Below the pieces are notes generated by a model. It was not told the DNA's origin. It did not search any database and saw only the letters and a program-made list of their open reading frames with translations. The position numbers and the translations under genes are program-made. From Kriegella sp963975415 (GTDB lineage: Bacteria; Bacteroidota; Bacteroidia; Flavobacteriales; Flavobacteriaceae), in the NCBI RefSeq assembly GCF_963975415.1, contig NZ_CAXBGN010000004.1:1-64000 (forward strand): 64,000 bases of DNA. Direction: 5' to 3'. Shown here piece by piece: positions 44,307-52,635 of this stretch; position 1 is the first letter of the stretch; the number at the start of each line of letters is the position of its first letter.

Positions 44307-45374
44307 ATGAAAAACTTTCAGATGAATAGAATAATAGGCGTAGCAATCATAGTCATACTATCATTAATGGGGTGTAAGCAGACAGCAACACCATTACAAA
44401 AAGTGGTACCTCAAGAAGAGATGCAACGCGTTTTCAATGAGATCAAAACACCTTTTAAATATGGTATTGTAGTGCAACAGCCAGATAGCACAAAAATGGT
44501 GGATAGTCCCACTATATTCCGAAAAAATAAAGTCTGGTATATGACCTACATTATTTTTGATGGCCAAGGCTATGAAACGTGGTTATCACAAAGTGATGAT
44601 TTACTGCATTGGGAGTCGAAAGGAAAAATACTGTCATTTACAGATGACACTTGGGATGCCAATCAAAAAGCGGGCTATGTATCACTGGTGAATACCGAAT
44701 GGGGCGGTGATTATTCGGTAGAAAATTACCAAGACAACTATTGGATGACCTATTTGGGCGGAAACACCGCCGGCTACGAATCGGGCACCTTAAAAATAGG
44801 CTTGGCCAATTCGAAGACCCTAACGACAGCTAAGGAATGGAACACCACCAATGCACCGCTCTTGTCTCCCGAAGATAAAGATGTGCGTTGGTTCGAAAAC
44901 AAAACCATTTACAAAAGTTTGGTTATTCGCGATAGCCTTCAGCATACGGGCCACCCCTTTGTGATGTATTATAATGCCAAGGGAAAAACGGGTAACTATG
45001 AAAGTATTGCTATGGCCGTATCTGACGACATGAAAACCTGGCAGCGATTTGGGGAGGACCCCATTATAACTCGGAAAAAAGGCATTTGTGGTGATGCACA
45101 GATAGCTAAAATAGATGATCTGTACGTTATGTTCTATTTTGGGGCTTTTTGGAAACCCGGCGCTTTTGAACGGTTCGCCTGCTCGTACGATTTGATCAAC
45201 TGGACCGACTGGGAAGGCGAAGACCTGATAGCCCCTTCTGAAGCCTATGACACAAAATATGCCCATAAACCTTGGGTGGTGAAATGGAAGGGTGTGGTGT
45301 ACCACTTCTACAATGCCGTAGGAGATCAGGGCAGGGTAATCGCCTTGGCGACCTCAAAAGACTTGTCAAAATAA
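44307..45374 (+). CDS. GH43-like five-bladed beta-propeller lipoprotein
   Basis: A 355-residue protein (350 from the alternative ATG at 44322). The signal ends in the lipobox LMGC, so it is a surface or periplasmic lipoprotein. Blade segments include DSPTIFRKNKVWYMTYI, SQSDDLLHWESKG, VSDDMKTWQRFG, GDAQIAKIDDLYVMFYFGAF and CSYDLINWTDW, the GH43/GH117-type pattern with catalytic Asp candidates at DSP and GDA. It is probably an exo-glycosidase acting with the neighbouring Gfo/Idh/MocA enzyme; substrate unknown. Confidence 0.68.
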   Translation: MKNFQMNRIIGVAIIVILSLMGCKQTATPLQKVVPQEEMQRVFNEIKTPFKYGIVVQQPDSTKMVDSPTIFRKNKVWYMTYIIFDGQGYETWLSQSDDLLHWESKGKILSFTDDTWDANQKAGYVSLVNTEWGGDYSVENYQDNYWMTYLGGNTAGYESGTLKIGLANSKTLTTAKEWNTTNAPLLSPEDKDVRWFENKTIYKSLVIRDSLQHTGHPFVMYYNAKGKTGNYESIAMAVSDDMKTWQRFGEDPIITRKKGICGDAQIAKIDDLYVMFYFGAFWKPGAFERFACSYDLINWTDWEGEDLIAPSEAYDTKYAHKPWVVKWKGVVYHFYNAVGDQGRVIALATSKDLSK

Positions 45375-45439
45375 TAAAAATTAACATCGAATTGCGCAGA
45401 ACCACCAAAGGGGCGAGGGCTTACACTAGCTACTTGGCC

Positions 45440-45570
45440 GACTGCCAATCTACTTACTAAAAACACATTTCAGATTATAAATTTTAATGTATTTTTAAAA
45501 AATCATAAAATTAGCCACCCTTATTTTTATCCCCATGTATAGGAGGTATAAAGCTATATAGGAAGTTATG
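45440..45570 (+). repeat. Punctuation element, block B (upstream of the sigma gene)
   Basis: It contains ATCTACTTACTAAAAAC, AAATTTTAATGTATTTTTAAA and then TTATCCCCATGTATAGG with GATA-rich AAAGCTATATAGG, the right-hand block shared by the elements at 48.4, 53.7, 55.2, 57.9 and 58.9 kb. It lies 100 bases upstream of the sigma gene and probably supplies its promoter. Confidence 0.55.
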
Positions 45571-45669
45571 CCCAACACACTTTCAAAGCTGCTCTTTTGT
45601 ATTTGAAATAATAGCTCATTTGCGTGTAATAATTATCAATTCACACCACTAACTAAAAAACAAGCAATA

Positions 45670-46161
45670 TTGAGTAGCGATTTTTATAAAACATCTATCC
45701 TGCCGTTTTCAGGAATAATCATCAAATTGTGCAGGGCGTATACCAATTCACAGGAAGATTTTGAAGATTATTATCAAGAGGTATGCTTACAAATTTGGAG
45801 GAGTAAAAAAAACTTTCGCAAAGAATCGGAATGGAGTACTTGGGTGTACCGAATTTCACTGAACGTTTGTTTGACCTTATTGAAAAAAAAGAAAAACAAT
45901 GGGCGTCATTTCGTGTCCGATTCTTTGACGGCTGAAGAGACAGAAGAAAATTATGCATTTTCAGACGAATCCCTAAGTCTACTATATGATGCAATTAGAA
46001 AACTCTCAGAAATTGATAGAGCCATTATCACGCTTTATTTAGAAGAAAAACCGTATAAGGAAATTGCTGAAATTATAGGAACAAATGCCAATAATATTGG
46101 GGTACGGGTTAAAAGAATTAAAATTAGATTAAGAAAAATATTAGATGGAAAAATCAATTGA
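45670..46161 (+). CDS. Sigma-70 family RNA polymerase sigma factor (ECF-like)
   Basis: A 163-residue sigma factor starting with TTG at 45670. Region 2 (YTNSQEDFEDYYQEVCLQIW and WSTWVYRISLN, residues 24-78) and region 4 (LSEIDRAIITLYLEEKPYKEIAEIIGTNANNIGVRVKRIK, about 110-150; helix-turn-helix) are clear. It belongs to the ECF group. The stop lies 17 bases inside the next gene, so the two are translationally coupled. No classical FecR-type anti-sigma gene is present. Confidence 0.85.
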   Translation: MSSDFYKTSILPFSGIIIKLCRAYTNSQEDFEDYYQEVCLQIWRSKKNFRKESEWSTWVYRISLNVCLTLLKKKKNNGRHFVSDSLTAEETEENYAFSDESLSLLYDAIRKLSEIDRAIITLYLEEKPYKEIAEIIGTNANNIGVRVKRIKIRLRKILDGKIN

Positions 46162-46801
46162 AAATATATGGAAAGAAGGTTTTCTAAAGAGCGACGCATT
46201 AGTCGCTCCAAAAATAAACGACCTATACAACCAAAAATCAATTCATATCATTGATAAATTTAAAAGAATGTTTAAGATAAATTTGATTGCAATTGTAGCT
46301 TTCTCATTTATTTTTTTAACGGTCTCATTTTTTGTGGGGATACCAATAACGGGTGTTATATTTTTTATTACCCTTTCAGTGCTTGTTATGATCAATAAGA
46401 AGTTATTAGATGATTTAGAGAAAATAGATATGGGTGCAAGTAGTTATCAATACTTAAAGACATTTAACCAATGGAAAGAAAAGCAAGTAGCTATCAATAA
46501 GAGAATGTCAAAATTTTTGTACCCGATTATCTTTATGTCAATGATTGTAGGCTTTTGGTTTAAAGATGCCGAAGGCATTCCATTGGGAGAAAGACTTGTA
46601 AATGAAATTCTTGTTGGCTTTCCAAATATTTATTTGGTATATGGCATTCCGTTGATAGGAATCGTTATCGCATTATTGATTTTAGTTTTATTGGCATTTT
46701 TTGGAGGTCGAATTTATAAATGGGATTTAAACATCGTTTATGGAAAAATATTCCGAAAATTAGAAGAATTGATGTCCGATATAGAACGTTTAAGGAGCTA
46801 A
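46145..46801 (+). CDS. Four-helix membrane protein coupled to the sigma factor
   Basis: A 218-residue protein overlapping the sigma gene by 17 bases. A charged N-terminus (MEKSIENIWKEGFLKSDALV) is followed by hydrophobic segments around residues 47-68, 72-85, 122-140 and 165-190. From memory it belongs to a flavobacterial family regularly found behind such sigma factors. An anti-sigma role, holding the sigma at the membrane, is inference. No conserved anti-sigma zinc motif (HxxxCxxC) is present. Confidence 0.6.
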   Translation: MEKSIENIWKEGFLKSDALVAPKINDLYNQKSIHIIDKFKRMFKINLIAIVAFSFIFLTVSFFVGIPITGVIFFITLSVLVMINKKLLDDLEKIDMGASSYQYLKTFNQWKEKQVAINKRMSKFLYPIIFMSMIVGFWFKDAEGIPLGERLVNEILVGFPNIYLVYGIPLIGIVIALLILVLLAFFGGRIYKWDLNIVYGKIFRKLEELMSDIERLRS

Positions 46802-46902
46802 ACACCGCCCTATGGAAGGTGATTATAAAGTTTTTAAAAAAAATAAATGTTAGGTGTAATAATTTTTGCTTTGGGCCACTAACCAAGAAAACATTAAAAT
46901 TT

Positions 46903-47349
46903 ATGACACTAAAAAATGCATTTGACTTTTTTGAAAGTTTAATAGCTAAAACGAGTAAAAAATCGGAGATAAAGGTTTACCAAGAATTTATTGAAATTAT
47001 AACCAATTTAGAACAGAAAGATTTGACCGAAAATGAAATTCACGCTATAGAAACGGAATTGGATAGTTTAAAATCAAATCTTGAGAACAGAAAAAAATAT
47101 TTCAGAAAAGCACTTCGTGATTTTAAAAAGTATTTAAAAGACACATTTTCATTAACTACCAAAGGGCATTACACGACTTTATATGGTGGTTTAGGGTTAG
47201 TGTTCGGTTTGTTATTTGGAGTTGCAATTTTATCTAACCTAGAACGCTCGCTAGGTATTTCCCTAGGTTTGATTGGCGGAATGGTAGTGGGTTCAATTAT
47301 GGGCCGTAGCAAAGATGCCCAAGCCAAAGCCACTGGAAACATGCTCTAA
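46903..47349 (+). CDS. Helical protein with C-terminal membrane hairpin
   Basis: The open frame reaches back into the previous gene, but the ATG at 46903 gives a 148-residue protein that starts MTLKNAFDFFESLIAKTSK and fits the gap. The N-terminal 90 residues are charged and helical (coiled-coil-like, ETELDSLKSNLENRKKYF). Two hydrophobic Gly-rich segments follow (LYGGLGLVFGLLFGVAIL and SLGLIGGMVVGSIMG). It lies 101 bases after the four-helix protein and is probably the third member of the sigma operon. Function unknown. Confidence 0.55.
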   Translation: MTLKNAFDFFESLIAKTSKKSEIKVYQEFIEIITNLEQKDLTENEIHAIETELDSLKSNLENRKKYFRKALRDFKKYLKDTFSLTTKGHYTTLYGGLGLVFGLLFGVAILSNLERSLGISLGLIGGMVVGSIMGRSKDAQAKATGNML

Positions 47350-47421
47350 TAAGCACAAGAATCAAACCTAAAAATTCAACCTGCATAAAAGTGCCGGACA
47401 AAAGAACAAAAACAGCTAATG

Positions 47422-47452
47422 AAGCGCAGGTGATTAAAACTTGCGCTTTTTT
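47422..47452 (+). terminator. Terminator of the sigma operon
   Basis: AAGCGCAGG and CTTGCGCTT form a stem (one G-T pair) around a short A-rich loop, followed by TTTTTT. It lies about 75 bases after the stop at 47349. Confidence 0.65.
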
Positions 47453-47555
47453 AATACATTTATATTAGTCGAAGATATTACGACGCTATAAACGCAACTT
47501 TTCATATACAAGACATGCATTGCAAGCAAGAAAAACGAATATCCATAACAAAAGA

Positions 47556-48359
47556 ATGACCGTAAAATCAGATTATATCGCCAAAAAAATCAAGGACTCC
47601 ATAAAAATTGATGGTAATACAAAAAAGGCGGTTTGGAGAAATGCCAAATGGAGCAATCGATTTGTAGATATGGTATCTGGAGATTTGGGAATGTATAATA
47701 CACAAGTGGCAATACTTTGGAATACTTCGCATCTTTATTTAGCTTTTGAAGCAGAAGAACCTTTCGTAGAGGCCAAATTAACGGAAAGAGACAGTATTCT
47801 TTTTTTAGAAAACGATTTAGAATTATTTATTGATGGTGGTGACTGCTATTATGAATTAGAAGTGAATGCCGCCAATACCATTTATGAAGTCTTTTTTATC
47901 TGGAAAGATGCCTATAAAAAAGGAAGTAAGTTTGATATTCCCCAATTCGATGTACATCATGATCAAGCCTATACATTTGGGGGCGATTATGACAGAAAAG
48001 GGGCATCTTTCTGGAAAGGAACACACCCTAGGGGAATACGTTGGGCATTCACCAATTTTGATTTACAAGATTTACAGACTGCCGTACAAATAGATGGAAC
48101 ATTGAATGACAATAGTGATATAGATAACGGCTGGAGTTTAGAAATTGGAATTCCTTGGAAAAGCTTAGAATTGCTGGCCAATGGCCGAACGATACCTCCT
48201 TCGGACGGAGATATATGGAATATGTTTTTAGGGCGATTCCAAAAGTTGATGGTCGGTGACAATGAAGTACAACCACATCCTGCTATGGTATTGAATAGCC
48301 ATGGAACCTATGATACACATTTACCAGAAAAATGGAGTCGGATCAAATTCACGGTTTAG
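47556..48359 (+). CDS. Carbohydrate-binding family 9-like protein
   Basis: A 267-residue protein from the ATG at 47556 (a TTG at 47520 would add 12 unlikely residues). It has the CBM9-like fold pattern: KIDGNTKKAVWRNAKWSNRF near the start, QVAILWNTSHLYLAFEAEE, the acidic DLELFIDGGDCYYELEVNAAN strand, and WSLEIGIPWKSLE. The domain fills the whole protein and no signal peptide is visible, so it may be cytosolic or lost its signal. Such proteins bind sugars or occur with glycosidases. Confidence 0.78.
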   Translation: MTVKSDYIAKKIKDSIKIDGNTKKAVWRNAKWSNRFVDMVSGDLGMYNTQVAILWNTSHLYLAFEAEEPFVEAKLTERDSILFLENDLELFIDGGDCYYELEVNAANTIYEVFFIWKDAYKKGSKFDIPQFDVHHDQAYTFGGDYDRKGASFWKGTHPRGIRWAFTNFDLQDLQTAVQIDGTLNDNSDIDNGWSLEIGIPWKSLELLANGRTIPPSDGDIWNMFLGRFQKLMVGDNEVQPHPAMVLNSHGTYDTHLPEKWSRIKFTV

Positions 48360-48374
48360 TAAAATTTAAAGCCT

Positions 48375-48545
48375 AGCAACGAATAGAAACGAACCTGCGG
48401 CGAACCCTTCACCTAAATAACCTGGTTTTTAGATTGCTCATTTTAATGTATTTTTAAAAGGTAAAAACAAGACTTCCCCATAATTTATTCTTGTGCCAAA
48501 AACGAATAAAGGCATATTTTATAGTTACATAGCGAGTTGTTTGTC
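48375..48545 (+). repeat. Punctuation element, block B (upstream of the XRE gene)
   Basis: It carries GGTTTTTAGATTGCTCATT, TTTAATGTATTTTTAAAAGG, CAAGACTTCCCCATAATT and then a TTCTTG ... CATATTTTATAG promoter-like pair with 21 bases between them. It matches block B at 55.2, 57.9 and 58.9 kb and precedes the regulator gene by about 110 bases. Confidence 0.6.
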
Positions 48546-48653
48546 ATGCGCAAATGTGACTAGGACACAAATGACGTAAGAATGACATAACAAAGACGCT
48601 ATCAATATGACGAAACCAAAATACTTTTACTTCAAATTAAAAACCATATAGAA

Positions 48654-49247
48654 ATGAACAATTTAAATTTGGCACAAAGAGTAAAAGATTTAAGGAATAG
48701 AAAAGGAATATCACAAGAAGTTTTGGCTGAAGAATCGGGTTTAAGCTTAAGAACAATTCAGAGAATTGAAAACAACGAAACTGTTCCTAGAGGAGATACT
48801 TTGAAAAGATTAGCCATTACATTAGACACTTCACCAGATGAAATAGTAGATTGGAAAATACAAGAAGACCAAAACTATTTGACTATTATGAGTCTTTCTG
48901 CACTTGGATTTTTGTTCTTTCCCATACTTGGAATTATTATTCCATTGACAATGTGGATTTTTAAAAAAGATAAACTGAAAAATGTGAACGAATTAGGAAA
49001 ATCAATGCTGAATTTTCAAATATCGTGGACACTTTCATTATTCTTATATTATATCTTCATTATAATTGGAATGTTTGGAGGCGGTTTTCGTGGAATATTA
49101 CCAAATTGGAATTTTGGAATATTTACAATGTTTATCCCTTTGATAATCCTATATGCATATAATATAATTGTTACAGTATATAATACCATTAGAGTTTACA
49201 ATAGAAAATCATTTAAATATAGACCGGCATTACGAATTTTAAGATAA
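48654..49247 (+). CDS. XRE-type regulator fused to a DUF4870-like membrane domain
   Basis: A 197-residue two-domain protein. Residues 5-62 form an XRE/Cro helix-turn-helix (LAQRVKDLRNRKGISQEVLA, LSLRTIQRIENNETVPRG). The remainder has three to four hydrophobic segments (about 77-97, 118-140, 150-175) of the DUF4870 type. It is a membrane-bound DNA-binding regulator, a combination seen repeatedly in Bacteroidota. Its target is probably its own unit; the signal is unknown. Confidence 0.8.
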   Translation: MNNLNLAQRVKDLRNRKGISQEVLAEESGLSLRTIQRIENNETVPRGDTLKRLAITLDTSPDEIVDWKIQEDQNYLTIMSLSALGFLFFPILGIIIPLTMWIFKKDKLKNVNELGKSMLNFQISWTLSLFLYYIFIIIGMFGGGFRGILPNWNFGIFTMFIPLIILYAYNIIVTVYNTIRVYNRKSFKYRPALRILR

Positions 49248-49418
49248 AAGGTACGCCGCACAAAATCGTTTAAAAATAATTGCGGTTGTGTGCTAAAACA
49301 AAGGTAGTTGCGTATTTGCTAAATTAGTTGCTGAACCGTGGGCCTTACCGTATACAACCGCGTTGCCATTCATCGCAAAAAAAGTACGAGAATTCTAAAT
49401 ACTAAGAAATTGAACCCT

Positions 49419-49961
49419 ATGAAAAAATTATCGATTCTGACTTCGATCTTACTATTTTCCGCAATTGCATCGCCTCTTTTCGCTCAAGGAAATGACTTTA
49501 TCAAGGAATACTTGGAGCGGTTGGAAAATTCGAAAAAGTACTTGATTCTTGTTGCGGAAACCATGCCGGAAGACAAATATGATTTCAAAGCAACACCGGG
49601 AGCCATGAGTTTTGCAGAAAACCTGATGCATATCGGCTGGGCAATGGATTGGCATAGTCAATCATTGATGGGTGGCCGCAAAGCCAGGGATTGGAATACC
49701 GACACCGAACTTAAAGTCGACAACAAGTCTAAAAAAGAAATGATTGAGACCATTGATAGAACATTTGATGCCGCCATAGCATTTATTTCAAATTTTGACA
49801 CAAACAAGCTGAAGGAAAGATTAGATTATTTTGGCGCGGATAGAACAAAGAGACAGGTTTTATTATTACTTGCCGACCACATTACCCACCACCGAGGGCA
49901 AATGCTTGTTTACATGCGATTGAATGGATTAAAGCCCCCAAGGTACGTTCTTTACCAATAA
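49419..49961 (+). CDS. Exported DinB family protein
   Basis: The frame opens at 49338, but the ATG at 49419 begins MKKLSILTSILLFSAIASPLF with a signal peptide cleaved near FAQG; 180 residues. The DinB four-helix bundle carries the metal-site histidines in ENLMHIGWAMDWH and DHITHHRGQMLVYMR. DinB-like proteins are metal-dependent thiol or small-molecule transferases; an exported form is known in Bacteroidota. The role is not defined by context. Confidence 0.8.
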   Translation: MKKLSILTSILLFSAIASPLFAQGNDFIKEYLERLENSKKYLILVAETMPEDKYDFKATPGAMSFAENLMHIGWAMDWHSQSLMGGRKARDWNTDTELKVDNKSKKEMIETIDRTFDAAIAFISNFDTNKLKERLDYFGADRTKRQVLLLLADHITHHRGQMLVYMRLNGLKPPRYVLYQ

Positions 49962-50048
49962 TTCAAATAGAAAAACAGCTGTGTCAGTCGGGGAATTAAA
50001 GCATATAATTGACATTGTAAAAACGAAAACAAGCGTGTAGCAACTGTT

Positions 50049-50930
50049 ATGAATACAAGGGAAATTATAACGCTACTGCTTTTACTCTGGACTTCAACTT
50101 CAGTTTTAGGTCAAAATAATCGTGATACCTTGCTAAACAACACGGTTCTCTTTAAAGTTACGGCCGAAAATTCGACAAAAACGTCCTATATATTTGGCAC
50201 GCATCACGCTTTCGGAAAATCATTTTTTGATTCGTTAACGACAGCCAATAAAGCCTTATCGGCCTCTGAAATACTAATAAAAGAGAATTTAAATATACCG
50301 GGGCATACCGCGGAAGAAATAATCAATAGCCGGAAAAAAGTAGTGAAATGGCGTACGTATTTAGACCAAAACGATTTGACATTCATCAAAAACTTGTTTG
50401 CCAAAAGTCCAACGGATTTCAACAAAATGACCCCGGCAGAAATGTACGCTTTTTTAAACCGGCATTTCAAACAGTACATCTGTTTAAACAAAAGTTCCAA
50501 TGACACCTCTCTTTCGTTGGATGACTATATCGGGTTTAAAGCCAAGGAACAACAGATAGCACTGTACGGACTAGAAACCTCCGCCGAACAAATAGCGCTG
50601 ATCAACGAAGACATTGCCGGAATGCCCAAAAGAACCCACAAAAGGAGACTCAAAAACAGTATCGCTAAAATTAGATCTGAAAACAACAAAGACTGTGGTG
50701 AAACCGATTGGTATGCCCAAATGAAAATGGACTACCAACTGCATAGCCCCTGTAGCAACACACTTATCTTAACCGATAGAAATAACAAATGGATGAAGAA
50801 AATTAAGGAATTGCTGGAAACCAAAAACTGTTTTATCGCCGTCGGCTTAAGTCATTTAATGTACGACTGCGGACTCATCAACCAGTTGCAACAACTCGGT
50901 TATACCATTACCCCCATGGGCTTAGAGTAA
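50049..50930 (+). CDS. TraB/GumN family protein, exported
   Basis: A 293-residue protein with a signal peptide (MNTREIITLLLLLWTSTSVLG, cleavage near GQNN). The TraB/GumN landmarks are FGTHH (residues 49-53), LYGLETSAEQ in the middle and the C-terminal FIAVGLSHLMYDCGLINQL. Related members are proposed metal-dependent proteases or peptidases of the cell envelope. It lies 23 bases before the class D beta-lactamase gene, so they probably share a message. Confidence 0.83.
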   Translation: MNTREIITLLLLLWTSTSVLGQNNRDTLLNNTVLFKVTAENSTKTSYIFGTHHAFGKSFFDSLTTANKALSASEILIKENLNIPGHTAEEIINSRKKVVKWRTYLDQNDLTFIKNLFAKSPTDFNKMTPAEMYAFLNRHFKQYICLNKSSNDTSLSLDDYIGFKAKEQQIALYGLETSAEQIALINEDIAGMPKRTHKRRLKNSIAKIRSENNKDCGETDWYAQMKMDYQLHSPCSNTLILTDRNNKWMKKIKELLETKNCFIAVGLSHLMYDCGLINQLQQLGYTITPMGLE

Positions 50931-50953
50931 AAAACTAACATAATCACAGCCAA

Positions 50954-51811
50954 ATGAAAATATATTATTTCACATTACTATTAGCTTTATTCTTTTCCTG
51001 TTCGGGTAAGAAGACCGCTTCTGATAAAAATCAAGACAACGCTACAGCACGTGAAATTGTAGTCCCGGAATTTCAAACAATTATGGATACTTCAAATATT
51101 GAAGGAGCCATTCTGATCTATGACCTTGAAGATGACACCTACTACTCGAATGACTTTGAATGGACTAAAAAAGGGAATTTACCGGCTTCTACATTTAAAA
51201 TAGCGAATTCAATTATAGCATTGGAAACGGGGGTTGTTGAAAACGACAGTACACTTTTCAAGTGGAATGGGGAACAAAGAAGACTTAAAAATTGGGAGCA
51301 AGATTTAATCTTTAGCGATGCCTTTCATTTTTCGTGTGTCCCCTGTTATCAAGAGGTGGCACGAAATATCGGAATACAAAGAATGACCGAATATTTGGAA
51401 AAACTGGACTATGGAAACATGATAGTTGACTCAACGAATATTGATCTTTTTTGGCTCGAAGGAGCATCCCGAATTAATCAATTTCAACAAATAGACTTTT
51501 TAAAGCGCTTCTATCAATCCGATCTCCCGATTTCCGAACGGACTAAAAAAATAATGAAAAGGATGTTGGTAATCGAGGTAAGTGATGAACACATACTCAG
51601 TGGAAAAACAGGGTGGTCAATTAGGAATGGAAATAACAACGGCTGGTTTGTAGGATATCTGCAGTACAAAAACAAAACTTATTTTTTTGCTACAAACGTA
51701 TCGCCTAAAGCACAATTTGATATGAATATGTTTCCTATGATTAGAAAAGATGTGACTTTTAAGGCCTTCGAACAACTGAAAAGAATTAAATTAAAGGTAC
51801 ACTCACCATAA
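50954..51811 (+). CDS. Class D beta-lactamase (OXA-like) lipoprotein
   Basis: A 285-residue enzyme with a lipobox (LFFSC, Cys16), so probably a periplasmic lipoprotein. The active-site motifs of class D are all present: STFK with the nucleophile at Ser79 and the carbamylated lysine at Lys82, SCV (127-129, the SxV motif), YGN (153-155) and KTG (218-220). It should hydrolyse penicillins or related beta-lactams; spectrum unknown. It follows TraB/GumN by 23 bases. Compared with hospital OXA enzymes it is a divergent chromosomal type. Confidence 0.88.
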   Translation: MKIYYFTLLLALFFSCSGKKTASDKNQDNATAREIVVPEFQTIMDTSNIEGAILIYDLEDDTYYSNDFEWTKKGNLPASTFKIANSIIALETGVVENDSTLFKWNGEQRRLKNWEQDLIFSDAFHFSCVPCYQEVARNIGIQRMTEYLEKLDYGNMIVDSTNIDLFWLEGASRINQFQQIDFLKRFYQSDLPISERTKKIMKRMLVIEVSDEHILSGKTGWSIRNGNNNGWFVGYLQYKNKTYFFATNVSPKAQFDMNMFPMIRKDVTFKAFEQLKRIKLKVHSP

Positions 51812-51835
51812 TACACCTTACACAGGGCGTTCCTA

Positions 51836-51945
51836 CTAAAAAATAGCTTCCTATACCAATAGTTAAAAGGCTTTTTGGGTTTCTGTCAGTGACGAATTGC
51901 CCATTGCAGGTGCTTAGCGAAACGGCTTACCTATAAAACGAGCTG
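51836..51945 (+). repeat. Punctuation element, block A only
   Basis: Downstream of the beta-lactamase, CTACTAAAAAATAGCTTCC, AAAAGGCTTTTTGGG, TCTGTCAGTGACGAATTG and CAGGTGCTTAGCGAAACGGC follow the block A order. The hairpin is weak (AAAAGGC without a full partner). No block B follows, because a minus-strand TetR gene ends directly after it. Confidence 0.55.
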
Positions 51946-51951
51946 TATATA

Positions 51952-52581
51952 TCACTCAAAAATCGCCGGTATTAATTTTTGAACTTCTTCTTTTCCCTGC
52001 AACGTAAGAAACGGAAATAAAATACTTAAGAATATGTTCACGTGGTAATCGATGGTATACGGGTTTGACTTATTGGAATAAAGTCCGCTAGAATATAACC
52101 AGGTATTACCGTAATTGATCATTCTTTCAGCGAGAAAATTATATTCCAGTTCAAAAGATGCATCTTGCATTAAGCCCTTTTCCTGCATTTTTTCAAATAA
52201 TAAAAAACAACCCTCAACTCTCTTTTTATAAACCGCTTGAAAATGGTCGTTTACTGTAGTACTTATCGACAATAGATTATATAGATCAGTCCAAAAAAAT
52301 GTATAGTCCAACATTCTTTTCATACTTCTCTCCACGTCAATCTTAATTTGTTCAATCGAAACTTCTGTTTCATTCAATGCGTGTACCCGATCATCAAATT
52401 CCGAAACCATTTCAAAATATAAGGCTTCAAAAATATCCTCTCGTTTTTTGTAATGATAATTGAGATTTCCTGAACTCATATTCATTTTTAGGGCAATCAT
52501 TCTTATGGTTACATCATGGTAACCATTTTCGTTAAATAAGGCTCTAGCGGCATCTAAAATCTGTTTCTTTTTTCTTTGCAT
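51952..52581 (-). CDS. TetR/AcrR family transcriptional regulator
   Basis: A 209-residue repressor-type regulator. The N-terminal helix-turn-helix (KKKQILDAARALFNENGYHD, MIALKMNMSSGNLNYHYKKRED) is standard. The C-terminal ligand domain (residues 60-205) is variable, as usual. It is divergent from an alpha/beta hydrolase gene, 54 bases apart, with paired repeats covering the presumed promoter. It probably represses that hydrolase; ligand unknown. Confidence 0.87.
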   Translation of the reverse strand: MQRKKKQILDAARALFNENGYHDVTIRMIALKMNMSSGNLNYHYKKREDIFEALYFEMVSEFDDRVHALNETEVSIEQIKIDVERSMKRMLDYTFFWTDLYNLLSISTTVNDHFQAVYKKRVEGCFLLFEKMQEKGLMQDASFELEYNFLAERMINYGNTWLYSSGLYSNKSNPYTIDYHVNIFLSILFPFLTLQGKEEVQKLIPAIFE

Positions 52582-52626
52582 TAGTAAACTTGTCCTAATA
52601 AATTATAATTAGTAAATTTGTCCTAA
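52581..52626 (+). promoter_or_regulatory. Paired repeats TTAGTAAAYTTGTCCTAA overlapping a promoter
   Basis: The 18-base unit occurs at 52581-52598 and 52609-52626, differing by one base (c/t), starts 28 bases apart. Within them lie TTG (52590-52592) and TAAATTTG (52613-52620), separated by 20 bases, which is the Bacteroidota -33/-7 spacing for the hydrolase gene that starts at 52636. The repeats are likely operators for the divergent TetR protein that cover both promoter boxes. Confidence 0.6.
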
Positions 52627-52635
52627 AATTACAAA

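Noticed and set aside
44820..45305. 161-codon minus-strand open frame
   Set aside because: It is antisense to the GH43-like gene with clear propeller motifs. No recognisable domain.
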